NCBI GenBank assembly: GCA_035286595.1
Contig: DATEDA010000066.1
Location: 1-24,111, forward strand
DNA length: 24,111 bases
Origin: DATEDA01 sp035286595
GTDB lineage: Bacteria; Pseudomonadota; Gammaproteobacteria; Burkholderiales; SG8-39
Reading direction: 5' to 3'
Shown here: one piece after another, positions 22,553 to 24,111 of the stretch
Layout: each line of letters starts with the position of its first letter
Numbering within the stretch: position 1 is the first letter of the stretch
Notes under the pieces: model-generated
Databases searched by the model: none
What the model saw: the letters and a program-made list of their open reading frames with translations, nothing else
What the model was told of the DNA's origin: nothing
Position numbers and translations under genes: made by a program

Positions 22553-23242
22553 ATGTCCCTGACCCGCGATGACCTGAAGAACGACCGCCTGCGGCGGCTC
22601 TGGACCGAGTGCGGCGCCCTGCCCCACCCGCTGTCCGATGCCGAGCTCGAGGCGTCGATCAGCCGGGCCCTGTCCGGGGCGGGCCAAGGGCAGGATGTCT
22701 GGGTATTCGGCTACGGCTCGCTCATGTGGAACCCGCTCTTCCACTATTCGGAGCAGCGGCCCGCCACCCTGCGCGGCTTTCACCGTCGCTTCTGTCTGTG
22801 GTCCATAACGAGCCGCGGGACGCGCGAGCGTCCCGGATTGGTGCTCGGCCTCGATCGCGGCGGCTCGTGCCAGGGCGTCGCCTACCGGCTGCCCGCGGAC
22901 CACGCGCCGCACGAGCTGAAGCTCCTCTGGAATCGCGAGATGGTCCTCGGCTCCTACGAGCCGCGCTGGGCGCGGGTCGAGGCCGCGCCCGCCGCCGAAA
23001 GCCACGGCTGCGCGCAGGAGCTCCGCGCGCTCGTGTTCACGGCGAATCGGGAGCATCCGAACTACGCGGGAAAGCTCCCGCTCGACGCGGTCGTGGCGGC
23101 GCTCGTCGCCGCGTCCGGCCACCTCGGCTCCTCGGCCGAGTATCTCTTCCGCGCGGTCGACGCGCTCGCGGCGCACGGGCTCCGCGACTCGCACCTCGAA
23201 ACGCTGCGCCGCCGCGTCGAGCAGGCGGCTGGCCCGCCCTAA
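22553..23242 (+). CDS. ChaC-like gamma-glutamylcyclotransferase (paralogue 2)
   Basis: A 229-aa protein beginning MSLTRDDLKNDRLRRL. YGSL is at residues 54-57 in WVFGYGSLMWNP. E129 in LLWNREMVLGSY is the catalytic Glu, and RGTRERPGLVLGLDRGGSC matches the first copy. It differs widely from that copy elsewhere, including a longer loop VEAAPAAESHGCAQEL before the C-terminal part, so it is an old paralogue rather than a recent duplication. No strong ribosome binding site precedes the ATG. Both copies probably act in the cytoplasm on glutathione or related gamma-glutamyl compounds. Confidence 0.9.
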   Translation: MSLTRDDLKNDRLRRLWTECGALPHPLSDAELEASISRALSGAGQGQDVWVFGYGSLMWNPLFHYSEQRPATLRGFHRRFCLWSITSRGTRERPGLVLGLDRGGSCQGVAYRLPADHAPHELKLLWNREMVLGSYEPRWARVEAAPAAESHGCAQELRALVFTANREHPNYAGKLPLDAVVAALVAASGHLGSSAEYLFRAVDALAAHGLRDSHLETLRRRVEQAAGPP

Positions 23243-23260
23243 CCCCCGCGTCCGCGGGGG
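23243..23260. terminator. Possible bidirectional hairpin between convergent genes
   Basis: CCCCCGCG (23243-23250) and CGCGGGGG (23253-23260) are perfectly complementary with a 2-nt gap, so the real loop is at least 4 nt. It lies in the 36-bp gap between the ChaC stop and the MarR stop. There is no T tract on either side, so terminator function is uncertain. Confidence 0.35.
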
Positions 23261-23278
23261 GCTCCCCGCCGCCTTTGC

Positions 23279-23788
23279 CTATTCGGTGGTCCGGCTCGCG
23301 AGCGCCTTCTCGGCGGCGCGCTGGAGCTTGGTGAGCAGGCGCTCGAGCTCGCGCTGCTCGCCCGGAGCGAGCGCGGCGAGCAGCAACCGCTCGCGGGCGC
23401 GCGCGAGCAGGGTGGCGCGCCGGTAGAGCGCGCGCCCCTTGGTCGTGAGGCGCAGGACCGTCCGGCGCGCGTCGAACGGGTCGTGCGTTCGCTCGACGAA
23501 CCCGCGCCGCGAGAGCGTCTGGGCAACGCGGGCAGCGCGCCCTTTTTCGATCGCGCCGCGCGCCGCCGCTTCCACCAGGGACACCGGCGCACCGTCGCCG
23601 AGCACGGTCAGGAGGCGCCACTCCGCCGCGTCGAGGCCAAACCGGCGGGTGTACAACCGCACTTCGGCCGTCCCGAGCAGGGCCGCGAGCGTTGCGATCC
23701 GCGGCAGCGGCGAGCTCGCCGCCCCGCGCGCCCGGCGATGCCGGCGCGCCGCGGCCCGACCGCCATTCGGCTTGCGGCGCGTGCTCAC
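23279..23788 (-). CDS. MarR-family transcriptional regulator
   Basis: A 169-aa winged-helix regulator. After a basic N-terminal tail of about 27 residues (RRKPNGGRAAARRHRRARG), the DNA-binding domain is seen in AEWRLLTVLGDGAPVSLVEAA, RVAQTLSRRGFVERTHDPFDARRTVLRLTTKGRALYR, with the wing at DPFDARRTV. A C-terminal dimerisation helix follows. The start is GTG at 23788. It is divergent from hppD, a common arrangement, so control of tyrosine catabolism is likely. GATAAT on its strand (23800-23795) lies only 6 bp from the GTG, suggesting a leaderless message. Confidence 0.9.
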   Translation of the reverse strand: MSTRRKPNGGRAAARRHRRARGAASSPLPRIATLAALLGTAEVRLYTRRFGLDAAEWRLLTVLGDGAPVSLVEAAARGAIEKGRAARVAQTLSRRGFVERTHDPFDARRTVLRLTTKGRALYRRATLLARARERLLLAALAPGEQRELERLLTKLQRAAEKALASRTTE

Positions 23789-23852
23789 GAAGCAATTATC
23801 GCGACTTCGCCGGTTTCAGGGCGTCGCCGCCGCGAACCGACCGCGCCGGCGG

Positions 23853-23876
23853 CCTACAATCCTACAGTCCTACAAT
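23853..23876 (+). repeat. Three tandem 8-bp repeats before hppD
   Basis: CCTACAAT, CCTACAGT and CCTACAAT follow one another without gaps at 23853-23876. Each copy carries a TACAAT- or TACAGT-type hexamer that can serve as a -10 box for hppD. The unit may also be a repeated regulator site. They lie in the 117-bp gap between the MarR gene and hppD. Confidence 0.6.
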
Positions 23877-23905
23877 TCGCCGTGAACCTCCGCCGGGAGA
23901 CTGCC

Positions 23906-24111
23906 ATGCCGGAGCTGTGGGACAACCCCATGGGCACGGACGGCTTCGAGTTCGTCGAATACGCCGCGCCCGACCCCATGGCCATGGGCGCGCTCTTCGA
24001 GCGCCTGGGCTTCAAGGCCATCGCGCGCCACCGTCACAAGGACGTGGTGCTCTACCGCCAGGGCGAGATCAACTTCATCATCAACGCGGAAGCCCACTCG
24101 TTCGCCCAGCG
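23906..24111 (+). CDS. hppD: 4-hydroxyphenylpyruvate dioxygenase, N-terminal part (runs off the window)
   Basis: The first 68 codons of 4-hydroxyphenylpyruvate dioxygenase, the Fe(II) enzyme that converts 4-hydroxyphenylpyruvate to homogentisate in tyrosine degradation. It reads MPELWDNPMGTDGFEFVEYA and then APDPMAMGALFERLGFKAIARHRHKDVVLYRQGEINFIIN, characteristic of the bacterial enzyme's N-terminal vicinal-oxygen-chelate domain. The ATG at 23906 follows GGGAG by 6 bp. An in-frame GTG at 23882 is an alternative start, close behind a -10-like box. Iron ligands lie beyond the window edge. Confidence 0.94.
   Translation, partial: MPELWDNPMGTDGFEFVEYAAPDPMAMGALFERLGFKAIARHRHKDVVLYRQGEINFIINAEAHSFAQ

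Overview
The window is very GC-rich and has the composition and gene content of a beta-proteobacterium, most likely Burkholderiales-like. The taxonomic support is the tRNA-Tyr/tRNA-Gly/tRNA-Thr/tuf operon, a Bug-family (tripartite tricarboxylate) binding protein, a single-chain indolepyruvate ferredoxin oxidoreductase, and a MarR regulator divergent from 4-hydroxyphenylpyruvate dioxygenase. This placement is inferred from families, not from an alignment.

Layout. (1) 1-667, minus strand: start of tuf preceded by tRNA-Thr(GGT), tRNA-Gly(TCC) and tRNA-Tyr(GTA), with a near-consensus sigma-70 promoter at 639-667. (2) 820-9055, plus strand: a catabolic gene run. It holds a metallo-beta-lactamase-fold protein, a 1167-aa fused 2-oxoacid oxidoreductase, a hotdog thioesterase, an atypical SDR, a Bug-type periplasmic binding protein and a TcuA-like flavoprotein dehydrogenase. 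Short gaps and a 4-bp overlap suggest one or two transcripts for uptake and oxidation of organic or aryl-2-oxo acids. (3) 9056-10252: a small toxin-antitoxin patch with a ribbon-helix-helix antitoxin, a PIN toxin lacking a normal start codon, a 65-aa protein and a truncated companion ORF. (4) 10281-11789, minus strand: two exported proteins, an isochorismatase-like protein without the catalytic Cys and a lectin-like lipoprotein, each followed by a hairpin terminator. (5) 11913-20390, minus strand: an orphan xanthine/CO-dehydrogenase-type molybdenum large subunit, then a branched-chain-type ABC importer (livK-H-M-G-F) whose last gene reads without a stop codon into a benzaldehyde-dehydrogenase-like ALDH. 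(6) 20589-23242: two divergent ChaC-like gamma-glutamylcyclotransferase paralogues on the plus strand, around a minus-strand alpha/beta hydrolase. (7) 23279-24111: a MarR regulator divergent from the start of hppD, with three tandem 8-bp repeats between them.

No CRISPR array, phage or insertion sequence was seen. The most unusual items are the livF-ALDH continuous frame, the PIN toxin without a start codon, and four enzymes missing family active-site residues (MBL protein, SDR, isochorismatase-like protein, and the LivG signature motif). I did not find a clear multi-gene system of an undescribed type. The 820-9055 run and the molybdenum-enzyme/Liv/ALDH run are the best candidates for uncharacterised catabolic pathways.
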